Of a stretch of 64,000 nucleotides of DNA, positions 7,489 to 17,112 are shown one piece after another. Source of the DNA: Clostridiales bacterium (GTDB lineage: Bacteria > Bacillota > Clostridia > Saccharofermentanales > Saccharofermentanaceae). Below the pieces are notes generated by a model that worked only from the letters and a program-made list of their open reading frames with translations, did not search any database and had not been told where the DNA came from. A program made the translations under genes and the position numbers. Within the stretch, counting starts at the first letter, position 1, and each line of letters opens with the position of its first letter. The stretch lies in assembly GCA_017428155.1 (NCBI GenBank), contig JAFRRJ010000062.1, forward strand, positions 34,955 through 98,954. The letters are read 5' to 3'.

Positions 7489-10008
7489 ATGTTCAGAAGA
7501 CGTCCCGAGTATTTTGCTGTAGCGGCTTTAGGCGGAGTTTTGGCTGTCGCCGCAACCATAATAACTGCGGTAAGCCTTGATACGGGGATTGCCGAACCTG
7601 ACAGGAGATCTTTAAAGGCTGCTGATGATATAGTTGTGCGCGCAGGAGCGCTTACTTCAAGCTCTGAAGACGAACTCAAGATCGCAAGATCACGTGTCGA
7701 GGACGGGCTTATATCCTGCGGTGATTATGTTATCTCCGTTATGACTTCACCTGAATATTTACTCAGGGGTGTAACAGATCAGGAGTTCGCATCCGATCTT
7801 TGCAATGTGATCTACGGCGAGCAGAGATCTGATGAGATAGGATACATCCTTGAAGATCTTAAAGATCACTCGAGAATGTCAGCTATAGACAGGGCTATAT
7901 CTTCTGAAGACAAAGATCTTTCCGCATCCGGAAAGATCACGGGCAAGGGCTCTGTGATATCTAATGTCAGTCTTTCTTCAGCCATCGATTCACCCGGCCA
8001 GTATACTGTCGGAATAAGAGAAGCGACGGGCTCTTATACTGCTACAGGTGATGAAGTAAGAACGGACTTCTTTGTTGACGGCTCGCTTTATTACGGATAT
8101 CTGAAATTCAACGATCAGGCAGGCTCTGATTACCGTGAATTTGTTCTCTCGTGGGATACGGCAGACTGTCTTCCCGGACGCCATGAGGTCTATGCGCTGC
8201 TTAGAAGCTCTGACGGCAGAGGCACGGTAATCTCGGGAGGAGAGATCATGATACCCGAGAAGACCAGCATAACTCCGGGCGGAGTTTTTCAGGGCTGTCT
8301 TCCTTCAGGTGAGGATACTTCCTGGTACATGATCGATTGCGGTGAAGAGAATTGTTATATCGATTTTGCCGGTCTTTCTGACGACATAAGAGTATCACTC
8401 TATGATCTCAAGGGAGATGTTGTAGGAACTAATGAGAACCCCGGCATTCCCTATATCCTTATCAGAGGCAGGAAACAGGATACAAAAGCCGTGGCTGACG
8501 AGACCGGAATAAGCGGTGTATCGAACTGCTATTACGTCTGCGTAAGCCGCACAGGTTCCGGAATCGATACGGATAAAGATATTGATTACACGATGATACA
8601 GACCAGGGACTGTGCTTATTTTGACGGTCAGTATATGGCTGTAACAGGCGAAAGCGGAGATAAGGTAAAGCTTACCGACAGTTACGGCAATACCTATGAA
8701 GTCGAGAAAAAGAAGGCGGGAATAATTCCCGTCAACGGTGCTTTATCAGGTTTTTATATGGCAGATTCGGCAACATCAGAGAGCATAAACATCTATCCTG
8801 ATTTTGATTTCCTGAGCCGTGATTATGCTTATTTTTCAGACGGATCTAAAAGTATTGCCTTAAGATGCACATCGCTTGAAGGTTTTTCCTCCGAGATAAC
8901 GATCAAGGCGGATTCGAACGGAAGTGCGGTCTATCTTGATCAGGGTCAGATATTTGATCTTCCTCAGGGCGAGACTGTCATCACATGCACCGTTACGAGT
9001 TTTGACGGATATTCCGATTCATACAGATTTTATCTTCTTAACGGCGATGACAACGGTACTTTCAATGAGAATACGCTTTCCAAATTCCCGAAGAGTTATT
9101 ACAGCGGATTGTGGCTGGTCCACAGTCTCAAGCCTGAATACATCTTTACTCCGTACTATACGAATCTTTCATTCGAGAATGCGCTTGCCGCTGAAGACAG
9201 CAAGGGCAGAAGCCTTATACAGAATTCATCTAATCCTTCGTGGGTTAAGCCTAACAGCAAGGTCTATGACAAGCCCGACTGGATGGCTTGCAAGACTGAA
9301 GTTGTAAGCTATTACCTCGACCCGAGGAATTTCTTTACTCCGCAGAAGATCTTCGCATTCGAGATGCTCGGATTTGACCCCAATGTTCATACTGTTGACG
9401 GCGTAAGGGAGATCATTAGAGGATCGTTCATGGATGGTTCTTCTGATTACGATTACGCGAAGATAATCTATGAGGCCGGAGAGAACGCGGGAGTATCTCC
9501 TTATTTCCTTGCAAGCAGGATAATCCAGGAGATGGGTTATTCAGGTGAATCCGCTCTGTCGAGGGGAGACCTGACAGGTTATGAAGGATACTATAACTAT
9601 TACAATATCGGTGCCTATGCGACGACCGAACCCGGCGGAGCGGTTATCAACGGTGCAAAATATGCACAGTGGGGCAGAGACTGGGAAGGACAGGAGATAA
9701 CCGAGACAGAGGCATCATTCCTTCTTCCGTGGACATCTGTCGAGAAGGCCATAAAGGGCGGAGCACTTTGGATCGCATCAGGATATATAGACAAAGGTCA
9801 GAACACACTTTATTTCCAGAAGTTTGATGTGCTTGATGACGGTACCGAGAAGTATAATCACCAGTATGCACAGAATATCCAAATGGCGTATTCTGAAGGT
9901 ATGAGATATTACAGAAGTTATGATTCGATCGGAATGACGGATTCGGGATTCGAATTTATCATTCCGGTATATGAGAATATGCCGGCAACATACGGGAGTC
10001 TGCCTTAA
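7489..10008 (+). CDS. Exported N-acetylglucosaminidase-family cell-wall hydrolase
   Basis: An 839-residue protein with an N-terminal basic stretch and hydrophobic signal or anchor (about 8-30). About 500 residues of poorly recognised, probably beta-rich sequence follow. The C-terminal 270 residues resemble the LytD/Auto endo-beta-N-acetylglucosaminidase domain: YYLDPRNFF, then a fold with YFLASRIIQEMGYSG (the probable catalytic Glu lies in this IQE motif), YYNYYNIGAYA, and WTSVEKAIKGGALWIA. The likely role is cutting peptidoglycan glycan chains during growth or separation. The stop overlaps the next start (TAATG), so the two are translationally coupled. The long N-terminal region may bind the wall; no repeat module was identified there. 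Confidence 0.82.
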   Translation: MFRRRPEYFAVAALGGVLAVAATIITAVSLDTGIAEPDRRSLKAADDIVVRAGALTSSSEDELKIARSRVEDGLISCGDYVISVMTSPEYLLRGVTDQEFASDLCNVIYGEQRSDEIGYILEDLKDHSRMSAIDRAISSEDKDLSASGKITGKGSVISNVSLSSAIDSPGQYTVGIREATGSYTATGDEVRTDFFVDGSLYYGYLKFNDQAGSDYREFVLSWDTADCLPGRHEVYALLRSSDGRGTVISGGEIMIPEKTSITPGGVFQGCLPSGEDTSWYMIDCGEENCYIDFAGLSDDIRVSLYDLKGDVVGTNENPGIPYILIRGRKQDTKAVADETGISGVSNCYYVCVSRTGSGIDTDKDIDYTMIQTRDCAYFDGQYMAVTGESGDKVKLTDSYGNTYEVEKKKAGIIPVNGALSGFYMADSATSESINIYPDFDFLSRDYAYFSDGSKSIALRCTSLEGFSSEITIKADSNGSAVYLDQGQIFDLPQGETVITCTVTSFDGYSDSYRFYLLNGDDNGTFNENTLSKFPKSYYSGLWLVHSLKPEYIFTPYYTNLSFENALAAEDSKGRSLIQNSSNPSWVKPNSKVYDKPDWMACKTEVVSYYLDPRNFFTPQKIFAFEMLGFDPNVHTVDGVREIIRGSFMDGSSDYDYAKIIYEAGENAGVSPYFLASRIIQEMGYSGESALSRGDLTGYEGYYNYYNIGAYATTEPGGAVINGAKYAQWGRDWEGQEITETEASFLLPWTSVEKAIKGGALWIASGYIDKGQNTLYFQKFDVLDDGTEKYNHQYAQNIQMAYSEGMRYYRSYDSIGMTDSGFEFIIPVYENMPATYGSLP

Positions 10009-11489
10009 TGAGAAAAACGGTTTGCAAAAAGATAATGAAAGCAACTGCAAAGATCAGCTCTGCGTTCTTTGCTTTTGTTATTGCTGCAACCGTATGCCTT
10101 GCAAATCTTAATCAGACAGATGTTAAAGCTGACGGGGAAGTGACTGTCTCTGCAGTGACACAAAAGACAAATATCGGTCCGGGAGACATCATGAAAATCG
10201 ATATCGTTGCAAACAAGATGCCCGGCATTACAGAGTTTGGTCCGATCGTCTTCAACTACGATTCCGATAAAGCTGAATTTGTATCTTTCGATCAGGGAAA
10301 GGATCTTACCAATTTTGTCTTTACAGAGACACAGACTCCGGGTTCTTTATCCGTAAGCGGTATTGACCAGATGGTAAGCATAGGTTCTGACGGAAGCGGC
10401 GAAGATATACTGGCTGCTTCATTCTCGTCTTTGGATTCAGTAGTGCTCTTTACTGTTGCACTGAGAATGTTTCCCGGAAGTTCAGGCGATATCAATTGCT
10501 GGATCAGCGATACCGGTACATTTACTGCAGTATCCGACAGTGTCCCTTCGAAGATCGGAAGCGGCATCACATTGCCTATCACAAGATCCGGATTATCCGG
10601 TGATGCGACCATCGCTTCGCTTAAGATCAGAGGCACTACGATAACACCGGAATTTAATCCCAATATCACTGAATACAGCTGCTCGGTCGAACGTTCCGTT
10701 ACCGAAGTCCAGGTAAGTGTTACGGCAAGCAATCTCTGGGCCGCTATTATCATCAACGGCAACCAATATCTTAATATGGGTGATAATGTCGTCAGCATCG
10801 ATGTCACCGCTCAAGACGGCGTTAACCGTATGCATTACACTATCCATGTAATTCGAAGAGAAAGCAATATACCTGACGATGCTTCAATGGTCGATAAGGA
10901 CGGCAACACATACACGTTCCTTGATACCCCTGAGGATGCAATGATCCCTGCAGGTTTTACGCAGACGACAAGATACATAAACGGATACAGCGTTCCGGCT
11001 TATGTTAAAGACGGCGTTACGAGTGTCCTGCTCTATCTGTTTGACGGCACTAAGTCACCCGGATTCTATTTCTACAATGCAGCCGAGAAAACAGTCTTAA
11101 GATACGAGGAAGATAATACGATCATTGAATCTTCAAGGATACTTAAGATGACAGATGTTCCTTCCGATGTAATTATCCCGGATGAATTCAGACCTGCAAA
11201 ATACAATACGGGTTCTGTTATCTTATCGGGTTATACCAATAAGGATGGTGACTTTATCTGCTATCTCGAAGATGAGAACGGCTCAAAGGAATTCTATTAT
11301 GTCGACAAGACGGACAATTCCCTCAGTGTATACAGATTTGCGGATAAAAAAGCGGAATTATTATATTCATATCTGTTTGACGTTTTCCTTGTAATTGCTA
11401 TTATTGAGGCGGTCATTATCACAATTACTACATATATCGTAAAAAGGATGGTCTCCGAGAGAACGAATCCGAGACCTAAAAGGGTTTAA
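10008..11489 (+). CDS. Membrane-anchored surface protein with cohesin-like and cadherin-like domains
   Basis: This 493-residue protein begins with a signal sequence (about 10-35, basic then hydrophobic, ending near VKA). A cohesin-type beta-sandwich follows at about 45-190 (VSAVTQKTNIGPGD...VVLFTVALR). Next is a cadherin-like beta-sandwich of the PF12733 type (about 195-285; IASLKIRGTTITPEFNPNITEYSCSV and its YTIHVIRRE end), then an unassigned region. A transmembrane helix near 455-477 is followed by a basic tail. It should sit on the outer face with a cytosolic C-terminus. The start codon overlaps the stop of the glucosaminidase gene, suggesting the two act together at the wall. The cohesin call rests on shape and motifs; no dockerin partner is visible here. 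Confidence 0.72.
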   Translation: MRKTVCKKIMKATAKISSAFFAFVIAATVCLANLNQTDVKADGEVTVSAVTQKTNIGPGDIMKIDIVANKMPGITEFGPIVFNYDSDKAEFVSFDQGKDLTNFVFTETQTPGSLSVSGIDQMVSIGSDGSGEDILAASFSSLDSVVLFTVALRMFPGSSGDINCWISDTGTFTAVSDSVPSKIGSGITLPITRSGLSGDATIASLKIRGTTITPEFNPNITEYSCSVERSVTEVQVSVTASNLWAAIIINGNQYLNMGDNVVSIDVTAQDGVNRMHYTIHVIRRESNIPDDASMVDKDGNTYTFLDTPEDAMIPAGFTQTTRYINGYSVPAYVKDGVTSVLLYLFDGTKSPGFYFYNAAEKTVLRYEEDNTIIESSRILKMTDVPSDVIIPDEFRPAKYNTGSVILSGYTNKDGDFICYLEDENGSKEFYYVDKTDNSLSVYRFADKKAELLYSYLFDVFLVIAIIEAVIITITTYIVKRMVSERTNPRPKRV

Positions 11490-11498
11490 AGGAAAGAT

Positions 11499-12110
11499 AT
11501 GGGTTTAATCAAGAAGATAGTATTCGGTGATCCGAGCTTTACCGAGAGTCAGGAGAAGAAGCGCAAGCTGTTCATGTATCTTGTAAGCGGCGGTCTTACC
11601 ACATTGACGAATTTTGTTTGTTATGCACTTTTAGATCTTCTGGTAAAAGCTGACATGATGGTCTCGGTCTTCGGATTTGAATTCTCTTTGAAGGTTGCAG
11701 TTAAGCAGGTCGTAAGCTGGATCGCGGCGGTAATTGTCGCATATTTCCTTAACAGGATCACAGTATTCAGGTCAAAGGGCAATGTCGTAAGAGAGCTTCT
11801 GTCATTTACAAGCGCCAGGATAGTATCATTCCTGGTCCTTGAACTCGGATTATTGTATCTGATGCTGTGGATATGCGAACTGATCACCAAAGTGCCATAT
11901 ACGACACCTATGACATATATAAACATTCTTATGTGGAGCATTCCGTTCACCTATGAATACATGATAAAGCTCATAAACGCGGTATTTGTAGTCATTGCCA
12001 ACTATGTCCTGAGCAAGCTCATGGTATTCAGGAAGCAGGATATGCTGGATTATAAAGCAGCGGAAGATAATAAAGACGCTTCCCCGGAGGAAATAAAAGA
12101 AAATGCCTGA
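11499..12110 (+). CDS. GtrA-family membrane protein
   Basis: A 203-residue protein with four predicted membrane helices between a basic N-terminus (EKKRKLFMYLVSGG) and an acidic tail. The GtrA-type opening segment LTTLTNFVCYALLD and the VAYFLNRITVFRSKG loop are typical. Family members move or help flip undecaprenyl-linked sugars for glycan decoration of the cell surface. It lies 9 bases after the cohesin-like gene and overlaps folC by 8 bases. No glycosyltransferase gene is adjacent, so the sugar is unknown. Confidence 0.85.
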   Translation: MGLIKKIVFGDPSFTESQEKKRKLFMYLVSGGLTTLTNFVCYALLDLLVKADMMVSVFGFEFSLKVAVKQVVSWIAAVIVAYFLNRITVFRSKGNVVRELLSFTSARIVSFLVLELGLLYLMLWICELITKVPYTTPMTYINILMWSIPFTYEYMIKLINAVFVVIANYVLSKLMVFRKQDMLDYKAAEDNKDASPEEIKENA

Positions 12111-13494
12111 TAATTTAGTTCCGGAAGTTCTTAAAGGTGCTTTGCAATTCGGTATCAAGCCCGGCCTTGAAAGGATCTCTGAACTGATGAGGCTCACAGG
12201 CGATCCCCAGGACAGATTCAAGTCTGTTCATATCGCAGGCACCAACGGCAAAGGTTCGGTAGCAGCATATATCTCCTCAGTGATGGCAGCTTCGGGCAAG
12301 AAGGTCGGTGTCTTTACTTCTCCTTATCTTGAGCGTTTCTCCGAGCGGATCAGGATAATTGACGGTGCGGATGGATTATATAAGCTTGTAAATGATGACA
12401 GTTACGGAGAGATATCAAATGAGGATCTCGTCAGATATTCTGATATTGTAAAGAATGCAAAAGACACCATGATGAAGGAAGGCTCTTTTGACGAGCCTAC
12501 TGAATTTGAACTGATCACGGCGATCTGCTTCCTCTATTTTGCAGACATGAAAGTCGATATAGCAGTGCTTGAGACAGGTCTCGGGGGCAGGCTCGATTCG
12601 ACAAATATCATAAGCAATCCCCTTGTAACCGTTATCACGGCTCTGGGGCTGGATCACTGCGGTGTATTAGGCAATACGATAACGGAGATCGCAGGCGAGA
12701 AGGCCGGCATTTTCAAAGAGGGAACACCCGGTGTCTGCTATGATCCCGATCTTATGCTCATACCTGACAACATGAAGAGTGAAGCAAGGGACGCTTTGCT
12801 TTCCAAAGCGCGCGAAAAGAATATTGATATCTTATTTGCCGGAAGCAGATCAGCTTCTGACAGTGCAAAGTTTACTTCTGACGGCAGAATGGAATTTACT
12901 TACGGCGGCACAGTGTATAACACCGCTTTGAACGGAAAGCATCAGGTCGGCAATGCGATCTGCGCGATTGAAGCCTGCAAAAAGTGCGGAATCCCCGGGA
13001 ATGTGATCAGGGAAGGAATATCTCTTGCAAGATGGAAGTGCAGGGCTGAGATACTCAGCATATATCCTACGGTGATCATAGACGGCGGGCACAATCCCCA
13101 GGGCGCTGTAAGCCTCGGCTACACACTTAATGAGATGCTCGGGGGCAGATTGAGAGGCAAACCTGTAAGACTTCTTATCGGAGTCATGAAAGATAAGGAT
13201 GTTTGGGGTATCCTTGAAGCCTACAGATCCTGCGGTATCAATGTAGCGGCTGCTGTTGCGGTAACACCTGACAACCCGAGAAGTGAGAGCGCTGATGTTC
13301 TCGCACAGAAAATTAAATATGTGTATAATATCAGCGACGATTTGGCGGTAGTGCCTGATGCAGTGGAAGGTACCCGGCTTGCATATCAGAAATGCGGCAG
13401 GGACGACATGATTCTTCTTGCGACAGGATCGCTATATCTCGCAGGCCAGATAAGGTCTACGCTGAAAGGATTGATCGAATGCACGACTATTTAA
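12103..13494 (+). CDS. folC: Folylpolyglutamate synthase / dihydrofolate synthase
   Basis: Adds glutamate to dihydropteroate and to reduced folates, using ATP, in the cytosol. The 463-residue protein is of family length. It has the P-loop HIAGTNGKGSVAAY near residue 45, TSPYLERFSERI, the ETGLGGRLDSTN motif, LGLDHCGVLGNT, the carbamylated-lysine region AGEKAGIFKEG, and IDGGHNPQG in the C-terminal ligase domain. It overlaps gtrA upstream and the next gene downstream, so it sits inside a compact transcription unit. A folate-cycle partner, formyl-THF cyclo-ligase, lies at 61 kb. Confidence 0.95.
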   Translation: MPDNLVPEVLKGALQFGIKPGLERISELMRLTGDPQDRFKSVHIAGTNGKGSVAAYISSVMAASGKKVGVFTSPYLERFSERIRIIDGADGLYKLVNDDSYGEISNEDLVRYSDIVKNAKDTMMKEGSFDEPTEFELITAICFLYFADMKVDIAVLETGLGGRLDSTNIISNPLVTVITALGLDHCGVLGNTITEIAGEKAGIFKEGTPGVCYDPDLMLIPDNMKSEARDALLSKAREKNIDILFAGSRSASDSAKFTSDGRMEFTYGGTVYNTALNGKHQVGNAICAIEACKKCGIPGNVIREGISLARWKCRAEILSIYPTVIIDGGHNPQGAVSLGYTLNEMLGGRLRGKPVRLLIGVMKDKDVWGILEAYRSCGINVAAAVAVTPDNPRSESADVLAQKIKYVYNISDDLAVVPDAVEGTRLAYQKCGRDDMILLATGSLYLAGQIRSTLKGLIECTTI

Positions 13495-14465
13495 GCTTAT
13501 GTATGATGATACAGCCGATAAATGAGTCGAGTCTCATTCTTTTCGACGTGAGCAATGAAGAGAAAGCACGTATTGTCCGCCAGTACAACAGAGCATTACA
13601 GAACAGTCAGGGCGACGGCACTGACGTTGCACAGATATTCTTAAAGCCCCTGATCTCCCAGTATCAGAAGTGGGGAGATCCGGCATTGATCTTCGGACTT
13701 TGCCTTGCAAGGGAAGGGCAGTTCAAAAGAGCAGAGGGAAGTCTTGTTTTCGCGATCCAGGGAGTGCTCGGTACAGAGCAGTATCTGACCATTGCCCAGG
13801 AGGCATTAAGAATGGTCAGGGAGGACATAAAGAACCCTCCGGCTGACATACCGCCTGCAGATATCGCGGGCAAGCTCAAAAATGCACAAATGGCATCAGG
13901 CTCATCTCCTGCGGCAAGAGCAAACTTCCAGGCACCTATCCTTACAAAGGCGCAGAAGACCTCGGAACCGCCTCAAATGGCTTCTTCCAAGGAGAGAAGA
14001 GACATCATGATGCGCTCCGGCGGAGTTGCCGATGAGCTCCCTGATGATTCAATAGATATTGAGGATATAAAATCTCCAAGAGAGAGAATGAGAAGTTTAG
14101 TTGCTGCAGGCGTCGTAATTCTGTCATTGTTACTAGTGACGCTTCTCATCATATTTGGTATTATTCCTCTGGTAAAACAGATCGAGACCGGGGCTGACGC
14201 CGTAGACAGGCTTGAATATCTGTACGGAGAGTTCAAAAAGAATAAGTACGATCCTGAGGTTTCAGCTATCATAAGTGCTTACGAATCAAGCTACGGTACG
14301 GTCTTCTCACAATCGCCGTCGGATCTTACGACTCTGCCTGAGACTGAGTCCGAGACGACTTCTGAGACGACAACCGCCGCAACTGAGCTGTCGGCAATAC
14401 TTGCCGAGACGACAACTTCAGAAGAGACAACGACTTCCGGAGAGACGGCGCAAGGAGAAGATTAA
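13479..14465 (+). CDS. Uncharacterised single-pass membrane protein with Thr-rich outer tail
   Basis: I do not recognise this 328-residue protein. Residues 1-125 look alpha-helical and TPR-like (WGDPALIFGLCLAREGQFKRAEGSLVFAI). A polar linker follows, then one membrane helix (about 205-228) after a basic RERMRSL. A short helical segment and an acidic Thr/Ser/Glu-rich tail (last 45 residues) end it. The topology suggests a cytosolic N-terminal sensing or scaffolding part and an exposed tail. I place the start at 13479, inside the folC end: GAAAGGA lies eight bases upstream, whereas the longer open frame from 13392 lies wholly within folC. Its stop overlaps thrC (TAATG). The same pattern (TM then ETTT-type tail) recurs in the protein at 36.7 kb. 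Confidence 0.75.
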   Translation: MHDYLSLCMMIQPINESSLILFDVSNEEKARIVRQYNRALQNSQGDGTDVAQIFLKPLISQYQKWGDPALIFGLCLAREGQFKRAEGSLVFAIQGVLGTEQYLTIAQEALRMVREDIKNPPADIPPADIAGKLKNAQMASGSSPAARANFQAPILTKAQKTSEPPQMASSKERRDIMMRSGGVADELPDDSIDIEDIKSPRERMRSLVAAGVVILSLLLVTLLIIFGIIPLVKQIETGADAVDRLEYLYGEFKKNKYDPEVSAIISAYESSYGTVFSQSPSDLTTLPETESETTSETTTAATELSAILAETTTSEETTTSGETAQGED

Positions 14466-15970
14466 TGAACTATATAAGCACAAGAGGATATGAAGGAAAG
14501 TTTTCTTCCAGCGAAGCGATCATAAGAGGAATCGCTCCTGACGGAGGACTCTTCGTTCCCGAGTCGGTTCCGCAGCTTACAAAAGAAGATCTCGAAGCAA
14601 TGCAGACGATGGAATTCTATCAGCTGTCTGCATTTGTTTTATCTAAATTCCTTACAGACTTTACAGAGGAAGAACTCCTCGAATATACAAGACAGGCTTA
14701 TTCCGAGGAGAAGTGGGGAGTAAACCCCATTCCCCTCGTTCAGATGAATGAATATAACGACAGGGAATATATCTTAGAGCTCTGGCACGGACCTACATGC
14801 GCATTTAAGGATGTCGCGCTCCAGCTCCTGCCCCATCTCATGACTGCCGCAGCAAAGAAGACAGGCATCAACAAGAAGATCTGCATCCTTACTGCAACAT
14901 CAGGTGATACGGGCAAGGCTGCACTTGAGGGCTTCAAGGATCTTCCCGGCACGGAGATCATCGTATTCTATCCCACAGGCGGCGTTTCTGAGGCACAGAA
15001 ACTCCAGATGACGACGACAGGCGGATCCAATACACATGTCATCGCGGTCAACGGCTGCTTTGACGATGCCCAGACTGGCGTTAAGAGGATCTTCGGAGAT
15101 ATGGAGTTTGCCATAACTCTCGATGAGCATGACATAATGCTCTCTTCGGCTAACTCCATCAACTGGGGAAGACTTGCTCCGCAGATCGCATATTATGTAT
15201 ATTCCTATGTTGAACTCGTAAGAAAGGGAAAGATCGATCTTACGGAATCATTCAACATAGTTGTTCCTACAGGTAACTTCGGAAACATCCTTGCAGCGTG
15301 GTTTGCAAAGCAGATGGGCATTCCGGTACATAAGCTCATCTGTGCTTCCAACCGCAACAAGGTATTGTGCGACTTCTTCTCAAGCGGCACATACGACCGC
15401 AACAGGGAGTTCTTCAAGACGACATCGCCTTCGATGGATATCCTTATCTCTTCCAATCTCGAGAGACTTCTTTATGAGATCGCAGGAAAAGATCCGCAGA
15501 GGGTAACCGACTGGATGAGGCAGCTTAGCGATAACGGCAAGTACAGTGTCGACAAGGATACATTAAAGGCTTTGCAGAAGCTCTTTGTCGGAGGATTTGC
15601 CGATGAGACCGGTGTATCGAAGACCATCCTTGAGGTTTACGACCGCACGGATCACGTTATCGATCCTCATACTGCCGTAGGATTCAATATCTACGGAAGA
15701 TATCACACAAGATCAGGTGATGAGAGCAAGACGGTATTTGCTTCAACGGCATCTCCGTTCAAGTTCGCACCTGCCGTAATGGATTCATTAAGGGGAGCCG
15801 GCTATTCGGACGGAAAGTCCATACCGGATATCATTGCCGAACTTGCTGAGGAAAGCGGGCTTACTATCCCGCAGTCCATTGCCGAACTGCCGTCTCTTGA
15901 GGTAAGGCATAAGGACGTTATCGAGAAGGAACAGATGGAAAGCAAAGTGCGCGAGATTCTTCTCGGTTAG
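14465..15970 (+). CDS. thrC: Threonine synthase
   Basis: Converts O-phosphohomoserine to threonine with pyridoxal phosphate. The 501-residue protein belongs to the longer E. coli/fungal-type class. The N-terminal STRGYEGKFSSSEAIIRGIAPDGGLFVPE is diagnostic. The PLP lysine lies in GPTCAFKDVALQLLP, and ATSGDTGKAALEGF and PTGNFGNILAAWFAK bind cofactor phosphate. It is coupled to the preceding membrane-protein gene by a one-base overlap (TAATG). A strong terminator follows at 15981-16012. No T-box or other leader precedes it. Confidence 0.97.
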   Translation: MNYISTRGYEGKFSSSEAIIRGIAPDGGLFVPESVPQLTKEDLEAMQTMEFYQLSAFVLSKFLTDFTEEELLEYTRQAYSEEKWGVNPIPLVQMNEYNDREYILELWHGPTCAFKDVALQLLPHLMTAAAKKTGINKKICILTATSGDTGKAALEGFKDLPGTEIIVFYPTGGVSEAQKLQMTTTGGSNTHVIAVNGCFDDAQTGVKRIFGDMEFAITLDEHDIMLSSANSINWGRLAPQIAYYVYSYVELVRKGKIDLTESFNIVVPTGNFGNILAAWFAKQMGIPVHKLICASNRNKVLCDFFSSGTYDRNREFFKTTSPSMDILISSNLERLLYEIAGKDPQRVTDWMRQLSDNGKYSVDKDTLKALQKLFVGGFADETGVSKTILEVYDRTDHVIDPHTAVGFNIYGRYHTRSGDESKTVFASTASPFKFAPAVMDSLRGAGYSDGKSIPDIIAELAEESGLTIPQSIAELPSLEVRHKDVIEKEQMESKVREILLG

Positions 15971-15980
15971 ATTGCATTCT

Positions 15981-16012
15981 AAGGCTTTTTCTTCAACGAA
16001 AAAGCCTTTTTT
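15981..16012 (+). terminator. Rho-independent terminator after thrC
   Basis: An 11-bp stem (15981-15991 with 15998-16008), a six-base loop and a T run. It lies only 19 bases before carA, so a carA promoter must overlap or immediately follow it, or carA depends on read-through. Confidence 0.88.
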
Positions 16013-16031
16013 ATAAAAGGGGGTTATATAT

Positions 16032-17111
16032 ATGAAACGTTATCTTGTATTAGAGAACGGCAACATCTACGAAGGAGAGGCGATGGGCGCAGAAGGCAGC
16101 GTCATTTCCGAGATCGTATTTACGACCGCAATGACAGCTTACCTTGAGACCCTTACCGATCCGAGCTATAAAGGTCAGGCAGTCGTGCAAACCTTCCCCC
16201 TGATAGGCAACTACGGAATAATCACACCCGACATGGAAGGACCCAAGGTCAATGTGTCCGGCTATATCGTAAGAGAAGCATGTGAGCTTCCTTCAAACTT
16301 CAGATGTGAGACAGATCTGGACACTTTCCTTAAGCAGCAGAACATTCCGGGCATCAAGGGAATAGATACAAGAGCACTCACGAAGTGCTTAAGAGAGTCC
16401 GGCACCATGAACGGCGCTATCTGCTCAAGCCCTGACGAATTCTCAATAGACGAGATCAAAGCATACAGGATCAAAGACCCCGTAGAAGAGGTCACGACAG
16501 AGACAGAACAGGTCATAAAGGCTGAAGGCGAGACGGTCTACAGGGTCGCTATGTTCGACTTCGGCATCAAGCGCAACATTATCCGCGAGCTCTCGAAAAG
16601 AGGAGCCGAAGTATATCTTCTCCCCGCAGATACGACGGCGCAGAGAGTAAAGGAGATAGATCCTGACGGAATCTTCCTGTCCAACGGTCCGGGAGACCCT
16701 GAAGACAACGTAAAAGCGATTGAGACCATGAAGGAAATAAAGGACTGGGGCACACCCGTCATGGGCATCTGCTTAGGCCACCAGATCCTGGCTCTTGCTC
16801 ACGGCTTTAAGACTTCAAAGCTTAAATACGGCCACAGGGGAGCTAACCATCCGGTCAGGGATCTTGATACGGGAAGAGTCTACATCTCTTCACAGAACCA
16901 CGGCTATCAGGTCGTAAGTTCCTCCGTGGATCCGAAGATCGCAAAAGAATACTTCGTCAACGTTAACGACGGAACGAATGAAGGTATCGAATACATGAAT
17001 AAGCCCTGCTTCTCGGTGCAGTTCCACCCCGAGGCATGCGGAGGACCTAAGGATACGGAATTCCTTTTCGACAGGTTCATAAAGATGATGGATGACAGGA
17101 GGAACAGTTAA
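16032..17111 (+). CDS. carA: Carbamoyl-phosphate synthase small (glutaminase) subunit
   Basis: Supplies ammonia from glutamine to CarB for carbamoyl phosphate, the precursor of pyrimidines and arginine. The 359-residue protein has the CPSase_sm domain (YLVLENGNIYEGEAMG...), then a class I glutamine amidotransferase: LSNGPGDP, the nucleophile cysteine in GICLGHQILA, and the His/Glu pair in QFHPEACGGPKDT. AGGGGG precedes the ATG. One base separates its stop from the carB start at 17113, and the end of carA carries the carB ribosome site. Confidence 0.97.
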   Translation: MKRYLVLENGNIYEGEAMGAEGSVISEIVFTTAMTAYLETLTDPSYKGQAVVQTFPLIGNYGIITPDMEGPKVNVSGYIVREACELPSNFRCETDLDTFLKQQNIPGIKGIDTRALTKCLRESGTMNGAICSSPDEFSIDEIKAYRIKDPVEEVTTETEQVIKAEGETVYRVAMFDFGIKRNIIRELSKRGAEVYLLPADTTAQRVKEIDPDGIFLSNGPGDPEDNVKAIETMKEIKDWGTPVMGICLGHQILALAHGFKTSKLKYGHRGANHPVRDLDTGRVYISSQNHGYQVVSSSVDPKIAKEYFVNVNDGTNEGIEYMNKPCFSVQFHPEACGGPKDTEFLFDRFIKMMDDRRNS

Positions 17112-17112
17112 T

